Assembly: GCF_947623445.1 (NCBI RefSeq)
Contig: NC_135244.1
Location: 8,866,001 to 8,930,000, forward strand
Direction of reading: 5' to 3'
Source of the DNA: Clavelina lepadiformis
Taxonomy: Eukaryota > Chordata > Ascidiacea > Aplousobranchia > Clavelinidae
DNA length: 64,000 bases
Position numbers and translations under genes: made by a program. Shown one piece after another: positions 13,601 through 23,343 of the stretch; within the stretch, counting starts at the first letter, position 1, and every line of letters starts with the position of its first letter. Under the pieces are notes generated by a model, which saw only the letters and a program-made list of their open reading frames with translations, had not been told where the DNA came from and made no database searches.

Positions 13601-14102
13601 ATTGTAAACTAAAAATCGTGACAGCTATCCCAAGTTTTCACAAGCGACTGGTCAGTTTTTGGAATCACTTTTGATACAAATGTATCAATATCTCGTAAAG
13701 TACATGACCAAATGTGTGTCGCATACTTGGATAACCCGGACATTTTCAGGAAAATTCAAAAAACCTCAACTTTATTGACCCAGAAATACCCCTTCAAATC
13801 ATCGTTTTTAATGAACATTTACGTTTCGGTAAAAATGTCTTTAAAGAGACGTTGCCTTATAGTAAACAGGCGTTTTTAAAGCAAGTGAAACGGAACGTAT
13901 ATAATACAAGTACGAGTTATACAAAATTCTATCGATCCCACGGATGTAAGTAAAACATGAATAACATATTGCCGCATGAGCGAGTTCCGTTATCAGCTGT
14001 TTATGCTACCTGGAAACTCAATTGCATTTTCTTTTTCAGCACTTTCATTTAGACGACTGCCAAAATTGGATTTACAAGACTCCGCTGACCACTCGAACCT
14101 AA
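1668..14102 (+). CDS. OSBPL9: oxysterol-binding protein-related protein 9-like, 3' part of the gene
   Basis: Lipid-transfer protein of the ORP9/10/11 group, which exchanges sterol or phosphatidylserine and PI4P at membrane contacts. Exons: 1668-1887, 2098-2295, 2528-2627, 5987-6156, 7216-7265, 8708-8820, 9477-9654, 9853-10042, 10751-10955, 11139-11217, 11337-11409, 13087-13241, 14040-14102. All junctions are GT-AG and every phase matches, giving 597 residues. The first exons are an acidic, Ser-rich linker with SYSSSEDE and EFYDANE, as in vertebrate OSBPL9. The ligand-binding domain starts at [14 protein letters not shown]. It contains [10 protein letters not shown], the family signature EQVSHHPP (exon 9853), [23 protein letters not shown] and EGEW. 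The C-terminus [12 protein letters not shown] matches the OSBPL9 tail (FHEDGECWVY). The PH domain and start codon are outside the window. A possible extra exon lies at 13750-13945. OSBPL10/11 are less likely because of the tail. Confidence 0.93.
3409..3768. mobile_element. hAT-type MITE with perfect 8-bp target duplication
   Basis: The ends CAGGCATGCACAAC and GTTGTGCATGCCTG form a perfect inverted repeat. They are flanked by CTTTAACA on both sides (3401-3408 and 3769-3776). The interior is rich in CGGCCCGCGGGCC-type blocks next to both ends, which is typical of the GGCCCG hAT MITEs. It sits in an OSBPL9-like intron. Confidence 0.92.
5498..5732. mobile_element. degenerate hAT-like MITE
   Basis: CAGTTGCTTTCAACCTTTTTG at the left resembles the widespread hAT end CAGTGGTTCCCAACCTTTTTG. 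A loosely complementary GGTTAAACCAATTTT closes it on the right. No clear target duplication was seen, so the limits are approximate. Confidence 0.35.
10165..10601. mobile_element. TA-flanked MITE with long inverted ends
   Basis: It starts TGGCAAACCATACTGG and ends CCAGTATGGATTGCCA, flanked by TA dinucleotides (10163-10164, 10602-10603). Inverted similarity continues inward for about 100 bases, including GATTATGCGT on the left and ACGCATAATC on the right. TA flanks suggest a Tc1/mariner-type mobilising transposase. It lies inside an OSBPL9-like intron and carries no recognisable protein. Confidence 0.75.
11822..12666. mobile_element. pogo/Tigger-like non-autonomous element
   Basis: The left end CAGTGGGACCTCGTTAATCCG and the right end CGGATTAACGAGGTCTCACTG are near-perfect inverted repeats. 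TA lies immediately outside both (11820-11821, 12667-12668). These tips match the usual form of Tigger/pogo ends (CAGT-rich, CCTCG, ATCCG). Subterminal blocks such as AACCGGAA/ACCCCGCT repeat on both sides. The open frames inside (around 12246-12473) do not resemble a pogo transposase, so this is a deletion derivative. It lies in the OSBPL9-like intron 11410-13086. Confidence 0.82.
13750..13945 (+). other. possible cassette exon of the OSBPL9-like gene
   Basis: A 196-nt open segment flanked by TTTTCAG and a strong donor GTAAGT. It is phase-compatible with the upstream exon (ends 13241, phase 0) and encodes about 65 residues beginning [13 protein letters not shown]. Because 196 is not a multiple of 3, inclusion would shift the last exon into another frame. 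That frame is also open, running [13 protein letters not shown] to a stop at about 14130, and it would replace the conserved tail. No known homologue of this exon was recognised. Confidence 0.4.
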
Positions 14103-14259
14103 TAATGCGGTGGATATTCATTTGTACTTAAATGAATTTACAGTTTTGGTTGTATTTTTAAACAATGTTCTCCTTGCATTGCAGTTATCTGCACCTCTTT
14201 ATATTTTTCCAGAAATTTCTGTCACGAAAAAATGATGATCGTTTGAACATTTATTTATC

Positions 14260-14265
14260 AATAAA
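14260..14265 (+). promoter_or_regulatory. probable poly(A) signal of the OSBPL9-like gene
   Basis: AATAAA lies 158 bases after the stop codon at 14100-14102, in an AT-rich 3' flank. It is the first canonical hexamer after the stop. Confidence 0.55.
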
Positions 14266-15415
14266 AAAATGTCTGTGAAAAAGCTTTGCACTGGTGGTGC
14301 ATTGCCCGCCGCAAGTATGTGCGGAGTCTTCTAATTTGGGGTTTAGTGATGTCGCTTAATGTTTTATTATTTATTCATCTTGTGCAATTTCTAGAATTGT
14401 GTCGTTGTGCTGCAATTGTTTGAAAATGTTAAACGTCATGCTTCTTTGACGAAGTATATTCCCATATATTAATTGATCGTTTTTTAGTACATTGACTTGC
14501 AAAAACAACATTTTTCTTGTCCAGCGTATAAAGAAATAAATTTTATTTGTTGTTGTGATCTAGTACAGCGCCTTTCACCCTGTGTTACTGTACGGTGTAC
14601 GCACTTGAGCGGATGAGGAACACGATGCGGATGAAATTCGTTTCTGATTTTCGATTGTACTTACGCGACGCTGATTGGTTGTGCACGTTTGGCGTTTTCA
14701 CGCTTACCCTCGCGTCGGTCCATGGTCGAGGCAAACTCATCCATAGCATGTGTTGCGCAGTTATCACAAAGTAAATCCAGTTTTGTCAATATAGCTTCCA
14801 TGAATTAGACTGCCATTAAAAAGAGCGTGACAATGCTGAAGTGGCAAAGAAAAAACAACAGCAAGTAACAGAGCAGGTAGGCATCACATCATAACAAAGC
14901 GATGGCTTATCTCGTTGCTTAATATTTAGTTGAACAGCAGTCTCGTGCTATTAGGAATGTACGTGCGCCTACCAATTTTTGGCCAGGTACATTGTGCCGA
15001 AAATGAACAAAAATTAACTGAAGTACTGTATAATGCAAAAATATTCACCAAGTTTTGCCTAAATTTAACCTTTAATTTTTCCAACATTTAAATTGCATTG
15101 TGTGTTTATTTCGTTTCAAACTGCACTGAAAAATGTTATGTTTTAAAATTAAACTAATTGAAAGCCGGCTGGACACGTCAATGATTCAAAAAGGACTTGC
15201 TAAGACTAACGTATTTACGAAGGGGACCATAATTGGAACATAGCCCCCGTATAACAGACTCAATTTTTGGTAACCATAGGTGTTTCCACGTTTTTTGTTG
15301 ATTGCTTTTTCCTTTTCGACTCTTCATCGGCTGTATTGCTACAATAACCACTGCAATACTGTATGTTAAGTACGATGCTGTGACGTGAAAGCTTCGGACA
15401 GCATTGTTATAAAAC
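14266..15415. other. gene-free spacer
   Basis: No gene was recognised. A somewhat GC-richer patch at about 14600-14720 contains a CCAAT box on the minus strand (ATTGG at 14673). A short minus-strand frame there starts MDEFASTMDRREG, followed by GTAAGC. An exon-like plus-strand patch ends at a GTAGGC donor near 14877. Neither could be linked to further exons. Confidence 0.4.
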
Positions 15416-15420
15416 GGTTC

Positions 15421-15765
15421 CAGGTCGATTCAACCCACGGACGATTCAACCCCGGACGATTCAACCCACGGACGATTCAACCCAGGACGATTCAACCCAG
15501 GACGATTCAACCCACGGACGGTTCAACCCGCGGACGATTCAACCCGCGGACCATTCAACCCGCGGACGATTCAACCCGCGGACGATTCAACCCACGGACC
15601 TTTCAACCCGCGGACGATTCAACCCGCGGACGATTCAACCCACGGACGATTCAACCCCGGACGATTCAACCCCGGACTATTCAACCCGCGGACGATTCAA
15701 CCCACGGACGATTCAACCCAGGACGATTCAACCTAGGACGATTCAACCCACGGACCTTTCACGTA
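15421..15765 (+). repeat. left arm: 15-16 bp tandem array
   Basis: About 22 direct copies of GATTCAACCCACGGAC-like units. They alternate between 16-bp forms (CACGGAC, CGCGGAC) and 15-bp forms (CCGGAC, CAGGAC). The variants are interspersed, which suggests unequal exchange or conversion within the array. Confidence 0.95.
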
Positions 15766-16517
15766 TTATTGGCTTAGGTTATCACCAAGTTACTTTGTAG
15801 CCAATATTATGTAAGCTAAATAAAGCTAATATATAGGCCTAAGCTAATATAAAGCTTTTTGTGTTTCCTTTTTTTTCTTTTACCACTTCTTGTTAGCATT
15901 GGTTGTACATTAAAACACTTATTGTTTTCTGCTTTCCAGTAAAACCTTGAATATTGTTATTTTGCCCTATACAGTACTTTGCGTACATTTCTGTCTACGC
16001 CTGCTATTATTTTTTGTATTTACCCGTGTAGATCGGTTATTATATAAAATGTTCTCCTTTTAGCATTAAGTTAACATTTTTGAAGTTTTTGAAAAGACAA
16101 AATGCTTTCGACCCACGTACGTAAATGTGTGTATTTATTTTTTTGCATGTACACAAATTACAGATATTTTTATAGACACCTGTTTATACATCGATTAATT
16201 AGAAAGAAAGTTGTTTTATTTACAGGCAAGCTTAAGAACATGAACCTGAACACAAACACAGCACGTATAAAACACAAAGCTGAAAAGGGTACTACAAACG
16301 GTAATTAGTTAGCACATATGAGCGATTGCACGCAGATACATCAATTTATCTGGCTCATTTGCATAAGTGCAAACCTTTGCCGAAAGTCTGTGAGCCAGGT
16401 GCGTGTATTTCCTTCGTGGTTGGTCCAAATTAACAACTGCTGCGTTTTGAGCACCGAGCCGTTGTATCGCGATATCGAACTGCGAACGCGAACTGCGTAG
16501 ACGTTTTTGTAAATGGG

Positions 16518-16825
16518 TTAAATCGCCCGTGGGTTGAATCGTCCTGGGTTGAATCGTCCGGGGTTGAATCGTCCGTGGGTTGAATCGTCCGGGGTTGAAT
16601 CGTCCGGGGTGGAATCGTCCGTGGGTTGAATCGTCCGCGGGTTGAATCGTCCGCGGGTTGAATGGTCCGCGGGTTGAATCGTCCTGGGTTGAATCGTCCG
16701 CGGGTTGAATCGTCCGCGGGTTGAACCGTCCGTGGGTTGAATCGTCCTGGGTTGAATGGTCCTGGGTTGAATCGTCCGTGGGTTGAATCGTCCGGGGTTG
16801 AATCGTCCGTGGATTGAATCGTCCG
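16518..16825 (-). repeat. right arm: inverted 15-16 bp tandem array
   Basis: About 20 copies of GTCCGTGGGTTGAATC-like units, the reverse complement of the left arm. The same variant set is present (CGTGG, CGCGG, CGGGG, CTGGG) but in a different order. The arms therefore share a unit but are not exact mirror images. Confidence 0.95.
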
Positions 16826-16840
16826 ACCACCTTATAAAAC

Positions 16841-19226
16841 ATAGTTGGCTGATTGTGAAACATGACAGGTTCGTTGTCGTTCTGGTTATCAAGCATCAAG
16901 AGAATTTTTTTTAAGAGCTTACTTCCAACAATGCAAATAAGCATTACAGTTTCTGACACTAAGTTGTTCACTGTTTAATCGAGATGCAAAAGCAAAACAA
17001 GATTATCAACGTCGTCCAAAGTAGATCTTGAAAGGAAATAGTATATCACAACATCAAATTACAACTTCAATACAAGCTTTGTTGAGAGTTATGCCCTGAT
17101 TTTTTTGTTGAAATAATGCACAAGTGTACCAAAAAGCATTAAAATTTCGTTAGTGTCTCTAATCGTGATGTAGCGTAGGCTACTATTGAATTGTATTGTA
17201 TAGACCTAGGTATTATTTAAATATTTTTGAGACAAATCTATTTAAACGGATTGCCGTAAAAATTTCGTTCACAAAAACGTCAAAATCTTAAAACATTTTT
17301 ACAGATTCTATCATCTATCCTCCTAAATTCTATTTTATGCTAACACTAGTTAGCGCATTTAGGGAGAAGTCATTGGGCCATACCCACTCACGAACCTAAT
17401 GTTTTTAAACTATAAGCCTTTATATACGTTTTCAGTCTTTTTCGTTCATTGTATTTCCTTGTTTACGACACTTATCAGCTACAACCTACATTGATTAATA
17501 GGTGGGATTACGGCGTTTCAAAATCGATGTTGGCTTTGGAAGTGGTACACTGCGTCTCAAAAATGAAGCCCATAATTTGGCTACTGCATGTAGCCTATTG
17601 TCCACACAAATATGAAAATACATTTCGTTTAAGGCGTTTTGAAGCGGTATTTGAGGCGAAAAAACACAAAATTTTTGCGCCTCGCGCGTTTTAGTTAGGG
17701 TAGGAAAGCTCGGAAATTTAACAACCAATTTTTAAAGCTTTTTGGCTCCCCTCAACGCAACCCTAAATACACCACTGCATGCTAACTATACACAGTTTTA
17801 TTTATTAACACAATATTATAATGAAGATTAATATCGATATTTTAATATTTTCACTATGTTATTTTAAGTAAAAGCTAGTTGCGCAATTCTTTAGTGATTG
17901 AACAATAACAGCAGCTGACTAGTCTAATTAAATCAACAAAAACGTTTTGGGGTTTATAAAGCTAAATTTGGCGCTTAAATTATAACATTATTAATGAAAA
18001 GGCCCCCACCAATGCTGAGCCCCAGGGCACTCCACGATGTAAATCCGGTGCTGATGAGCGAGTGAATTAGGGTTAATTAGTGAAATAAAATTTGTTGAAA
18101 TAGTTTTTCATTGGTTTTGCGCAATCCGACCATTAACTTTGTATCGTCTTGAAAACGATTTGCTGTAAGAAGATTCTTGCATATTTTGAAATGTGTATAT
18201 TTAATTTAACTTTACTGCCAACTTCCAATTCTCGATGTTTCTTTTTATACACACATCGCAAATAAAATCTTGGGTACCGATGTTACTGGTCCCCATGGGA
18301 TCGTTTAACCTAGAGTAACCTGTAGGCTATAACCGACATTCGCGTACTGCCGTACTCGCATTGTTGTGACTGGATAAAATTGAAAAAAAATTGTTGTTAT
18401 TATTTTTAACTGTACCACTCCATTCGCTTGTATATTCGGAGCATAACACATATACTCAAAAAAATCGACAAAGAAGCCATCAACCAAACTAGGCCCAACT
18501 ACGGTAACGTGAATGGCATGAAAAAATGCCCGACAAACCAATGTGGTATTATGTCAAACAAATTTACTGGGACTGAAAATTTTTCCACAACTTAAACACG
18601 GCGATGATTCCTCATCGCTCGAGTCTCAGCTACCAATCTTGTCTTTGTGCAAGTTCTGATAGATACACACATTTTTTAATTACTATTTTAATTTTGTTGT
18701 ATTGCCTAAATTTGAAACTGTTCGCCAACACTAGTAAAATAGAAGCGTCGTTTATACCTTGAGCAAGGAAATTACAATGATGGCGCAACTGGAAATCGAA
18801 TCCGGTTCGCTTTTGGCCTTGGTAGTTTAACCCTGACATAACCTGCGTTGAGCGTAGTAAAACTCTCACTGAACGTTTCAAGACGTACGGAGCGAATTGG
18901 GGTTACAAATGCCGAAACATATACGGATTGTTTTATAAATAGCTCGGTTTTAATACGTAAAATAAAAAGTGAACGAACGACGAAAAGCTCAGTCTGCTAA
19001 ACGTTAGTTTTACTGCTTGGACTGTATCACGTGTGGATGAGATTTTCGTGACAGTAAAAATGCGCAAACTGTTAAAAAGCTTGATAAGCACTACCTAACA
19101 CAACACAACCAATGCAATCATCAATGACAAAACATTGTAATTATATAGCAGTTTCAACACTTAATAGATGAAACTCCAAAATTTTCAAAACACGGTTTCA
19201 CATAGGCTTATTTTTGAGCCTTCCTG
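16841..19226. other. gene-free spacer with repeat fragments
   Basis: No gene was recognised. CTAAATACACCACTGCATGC near 17765-17782 looks like one end of another hAT-type MITE whose partner end was not found. The segment 18600-18840 is a diverged copy of 60668-60900. The rest is AT-rich with no convincing open frames. Confidence 0.45.
18600..18840. repeat. dispersed repeat copy A (pairs with 60668-60900)
   Basis: It shares a core TTGTATTGCCT(A/G)AATTTG with the copy at 60766 and recognisable similarity over about 240 bp. The flank TACACAC/ATTTTT also matches, and further on a segment translates as K-(E/G)-ITT/M-AQ in both copies. In this copy the matching plus-strand frame contains several stops. 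It is an old repeat or pseudogene fragment of unknown nature. Confidence 0.5.
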
Positions 19227-20972
19227 TCAAATTGTGCACATCAATTCGTCAACCCACTTTGTCGGGCAGCACTGGTCGACCCTGACGACAGCGCAAGGTT
19301 CGTCGAAGTCCATCAACCAATAGAACAGATAACTTTCATCCATATCTTCTATGTCATCTGTTGTAAGCTTGTCATTTTCTCGCTCCTATTTAAGAAATAT
19401 AGTTTAAATTGAAGTTTTGGTAGGATATCATTTAATGTCTGTTTACCAACTCCACTCCAGCATAAACATGCGTTTGGAGGGGTGCTTTTCTATTGAACTT
19501 CTCCAAAATGCGCACAATCCCCTTATTTGGTCGACCGCTTTTTGAAAACACACAGACCTGCAAAAACAAGGCCTATGCGATTATGGTGGACTCGTGGTAT
19601 ATGTTGTCGTTCTAGGTAGCGCGTTGTCTATGAGCATTTCCGTTTTTTTTAAATTTTTTTGCCCTTCAAAATTGTTGTTTTTCCCGAATTTAAAACTTCA
19701 CCAAATTTGGCTTTACTCAGGAAACATCGAAAATCTTACCGCCATGCCAACCTTGATCCCGTGGCAGCTTTTCAAATTCGGTTTTGCAGGAATGGCATCG
19801 GAAGTGTAGTCACTGCTGTTACTTGCACTATCCGATGAACTCGTGCTCGTGGTCTCATCGTCATAGCTAGTACTGCTGTCCGAGTAGCTGTAGCTGTTAT
19901 CATCATCCGTGAGTGTAAATTCTTCCATGCTTGACGATTCCTGTGTAAACAAATTCACAAAATCCAAGTTATACTGAACTTGTTCCCGCCTTCCGCCAGC
20001 TAGTATAACCAAAAAGAGATGGCTAACCCATTATTTCAAAGGTCGTAAGCAGCAGTGCGTTTACGAAGTAACCTGTGGAAGTACGTCTTATGAGTTACCA
20101 ATTGTATATGTAGCGACAAACGGGGCGCTACAACATTTCTACACGATAATAAGCAATATTGCTGATAAAAGTATACGTCAGAAATTGTCTACGGATTACA
20201 CACCAATACCTTGAAAACGATTAAAAATTAAAAGCTTGCCCGTGTTTTGACGAAGCCTACGTACAGTGTCAGACGAAGAGGATTTCACTAAAGGAGAACT
20301 TTCCTGATTGTCATCTGCGTAGCCTCGTTTCAGCAGAGGCTTATTGTCATTTTTATCCTTCAAACCCTTTTCATAGACAGCTTTGAGAGCAGCAACCTTG
20401 CCACCAGTCTTGGCCTGATTTTTCCCGGAACTTAGTTTATTTCGGCTCTCAGGCTTAAGAGTTTCTTTTGTACTATGTTTCGAAGTTAATGGACTTTCCA
20501 CCTATTAAGTACACTAAGTGGTTATGACATCGCAGCAAAATTTGCAAAATATACTGTAGGCCTACATAAGCTACAAGGGTTGTAGGCTACCTACCTTTTG
20601 CTCTTTAACCATCTGTAACAAACCATTGATGACAAAATTACTGGGAACGTCTGCCAAACCTTTTTTCGTCAATTTTGTCATTTTTCGACAGATAGCACAT
20701 TTAATGGAATTTGAGCGGTTTGCTTTCAAGCAGCCTAGAATAATAGGGTAGCCTACGATTGGAGCTTTCTTTCAAACAACAATTTCTTATCACACAATAA
20801 TGGCAAACAGCTTATGAATCATTCTTAACAACTACGTACCTTGCAAACAGCTATGACAAAATGAATGTTGACATTTCAGTACCCTTGGATCGACGTATTG
20901 AGAGCAACATATTGCACAAGTTAGTACATCCTCCTGTAGTTGTGTTTTCAACGAAGTTGCAGTAGCAGCCAT
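19227..20972 (-). CDS. RING-finger protein, TRIM-like N-terminus, function unknown
   Basis: Six exons on the minus strand: 20972-20840, 20734-20595, 20501-20202, 19940-19740, 19557-19447, 19385-19227, giving 347 residues. The ATG at 20972 opens the frame. Residues 19-60 form a C3HC4 RING: C19-C22, C34-x-H36, C39-C42, C57-C60. The second half is CAIC followed by GLADVPSNFVINGLLQM, which resembles the post-RING helix of TRIM-type E3 ubiquitin ligases. After it comes a Lys/Ser-rich linker, then a long Ser/Asp/Glu/Tyr acidic tract. A C-terminal module contains KPNLKSCHGIKVGMA, SGRPNKGIVRILEK and FYWLMDFDEPCAVVRVDQC. No B-box, NHL or SPRY domain is visible. RING proteins usually act as E3 ligases, but the substrate is unknown. 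The donor after 20202 (GTGTAA) is weak; a better-looking donor (GTATTG after 20210) would break the frame. Confidence 0.75.
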
Positions 20973-23343
20973 ACTTTCATGACGAAATTAAAAGAAAATT
21001 AACGGAATCTGACAAACTTACAAGAAATTATATCCATAAGTTAGAATACAGCCTGCTTCCAAGACGTAAAAAATCCTTCAATTTTTTGTCTCGCTGGTAT
21101 TATCTAGTTTTTTCTATATTATTAGTGCAATGAAGCAAAATTGCTGATTTCTGTTTGTAATTAGCAGAACTTTATCGCATTAAATGATCTTAGTAGTAGC
21201 CTAAATTTTTTGAACAGATTGAAATCGTTACGACCAAGCAAACAGCAGTATGTCCGAGTTATGTGAGAATTGATTGCTAATTGCTCTGGAATTTCTTAAA
21301 GGTAATTATCTTAATTTGGTTTGCCGCAAAGTGACGCTATCATACATAAAAAAAAAACAAAGTTCGGAGTACGTGGGATAATCGAAAATATTTTCCTAAA
21401 AACCAGGAAACGACCACGAAATGCCGGTCATAGGAAAATTTGCGAATTTGGAAAAAATCTTTGTTGAAGGATCTTTCGATTCGTTACCATATTGTGTGGA
21501 TTGAAGCTTCTATGCAGTGATATGTAAAGAAAAGTTAAAGTTTACGTGAAGTGAATTTAGATTTACCAAGAAATCAGGCCTATACTGGTAGGCCCTAGTC
21601 TACCTCTTAGAGTTCTTGCTAGTTGACTTTATTCTGTACTAGCCTATACCTAGGTACATCCTAATGTAGAAAGTTAAACTGATCTTGATCAAAATCTAAA
21701 GAATTGCAAACAAAAAAACAATTATTCATCAGAACATCTGATGACGTCAGAATTTGCGAGCTGGAGTATCGTATACAAAGGCATCCTATGGTTGTACTTG
21801 AGTAATTACAAGAATATTTATTTCAACCTTTGTATAGTGATTGTTGTTGGTCCTTGACTGTAGACCCTGCCCTCGAGTGATAATGTAACCCAGGGGCAAG
21901 GACCCTTAGCTCTGCGCTCGCATACAGACTTATCAGGATTGAGTATTGAGGAATAGATCCTTTCCGAATTACTACCACCATTTTTTTGGATTGCTAGATT
22001 TTTTCGATCACCTATACTTAACAATGGAAAATGTCAACCCACTTTGATTCTTTTTTAAATTACAAGCGTTTCCGGCATTGGATTGTAAAAATTTCGCGCG
22101 ATAAAAAATGTTTGAAAATATGTTGGCTATAGGCTAGTTCTTATTTTACAGCGCTTTGAATCCTTCACACTTGGCTTGTCCGATATGACGTCTAAATATA
22201 GCAGATGGGCAAGAGTTTACGTGTAATCTGTGGTGCGTTACATAAGCTAATTTTGTTTGGTATGTCAAGCAAAATTGAAATAATCAACTCTGCGAAGTAA
22301 ATACATACAAACCGAATTGTTACTTGTAAACACGCCGCAGATACCCCGCAAACTCATATGCATTTTACATCGCATGTTATGCTGACCATGTAACATGACT
22401 TTACATGGATCTAATCCAGTGTGTAGAATTCAAACTGCTGTAAAATAAGAACTAGGCAACATATTTAAACAAAAACTTTTTTCATCGCATAAAGTAATTC
22501 ATACGCAACTCACCTGAGCGAAATTTTTTCAATCCAATCCCCAGAACGCTTGTCATTTCAATAAGAATCAAAGTGGGTTGACATTTTCTGTTGTTAAGTA
22601 TAGGCAGTTGAAAAAATCTTGCCACCTAGACTGTAACTAAAAAAGGGTCTATTATTACATCAGAATTTTTTTATTTTTAATTACCTTACAACTCTTCCCT
22701 TTACATTTTCAAGGCAAAATGCAAAACTATAAGAGAGCAGGCTAGCAGAGGTTCTGAAGGCTTTTCTGAAGTTCTGCAATCCTTGACATATTTCCGTTAG
22801 TCATGTTGACTAAATATCACAGCAGCATGCACGTCAACCTGCACTTTGATGTAATTTCATGTATTCCATCAAAACATTGCAAGCCAGTTTACATTATACA
22901 TTGCCCTTTGGTAAAATCTGTCTTTTTCAGAAAGAGGCAAGCCCCATAATGGAAAGCATATTAACCGCACCCTCGAGATTTTTGAACACTGTGCTTAGAT
23001 TGCTTGATGCACCCAAACGTTTCACATTTACCTTTGAAACACAGAATCCACAGACCCTGTGTTTTACAAACCAGACTGCAAGATGTATTCTTTTGCACCC
23101 AGTTTACCTCAATTTTACCCTTTCGGCACCCTCGAGAGCTCATCAAATAGTGCTATGCTTTCTTATCTGGGACAAGCCTACTACTGTAAACAGGTTATCA
23201 AAAATGCGATTCATTGTAGTATTGCTTTGGTACCTACAGCATATGTATTACTAATGTAAAGGTGTGGGCATATTTATTGATTATATCAAAGGATGAAATA
23301 TGAACAAAACCTATCTTAGAATAAATGGGAAAATTATCAGAAC
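20973..23343. other. gene-free spacer containing a long inverted repeat
   Basis: No gene was recognised between the RING gene start and the transposase remnant. The main structure is the long inverted repeat at 21997-22618. The stretch 20973-21060 immediately 5' of the RING gene shows no clear TATA box. Around 22859-23254 there is a plus-strand open frame without recognisable similarity. Confidence 0.5.
21997..22618. repeat. 622-bp long inverted repeat (MITE-like)
   Basis: The left arm (21997-22174) and right arm (22416-22618) are imperfect reverse complements. The best-conserved block includes CCTATACTTAACA and AAATGTCAACCCACTTTGATT. Another shared block is TTCTTATTTTACAGC. The arms are separated by about 240 bp. 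The tips are GATTTTTTC/GAAAAAATC and the flanks TTGCTA/TTGCCA form a possible 6-bp target duplication. No protein is encoded. Confidence 0.8.

Larger units (their letters stand above)
15416..16831. mobile_element. foldback-like DNA transposon with tandem-repeat arms and 9-bp target duplication
   Basis: Two long inverted arms (about 15421-15765 and 16518-16825) are each built of about 20 copies of a 15-16 bp unit. The unit reads GATTCAACCC(A/G)CGGAC in the left arm and its reverse complement in the right arm. They flank about 740 bp of AT-rich unique sequence. The outer limits are set by the perfect 9-bp direct repeat TTATAAAAC (15407-15415 and 16832-16840). The tips are GGTTCCAGGTCG and the loosely complementary CGTCCGACCACC. 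A 9-bp duplication and repeat-built arms are known for Foldback and Mutator-like elements; assignment to either is inference. No transposase was recognised in the centre, so it is non-autonomous. The long open frames across the arms are repeat artefacts. Confidence 0.85.

Noticed and set aside
14690..14880. Short exon-like patches (MDEFASTMDRREG on minus; RDNAEVAKKKQQQ on plus)
   Set aside because: Each has a plausible donor site, but no partner exon or homologue could be found.
15385..15777. 130-codon open frame rich in RFNPRTIQP repeats
   Set aside because: It is the translation of the 15-16 bp tandem repeat arm; several frames and the opposite strand are equally open, and it lies inside the transposon.
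15416..16831. CRISPR-like array
   Set aside because: The units are contiguous 15-16 bp tandem repeats without unique spacers, in two inverted blocks, in an animal genome.
16309..16971. 220-codon minus-strand open frame
   Set aside because: Most of it is the right repeat arm of the foldback-like element, with no domain outside the repeat.
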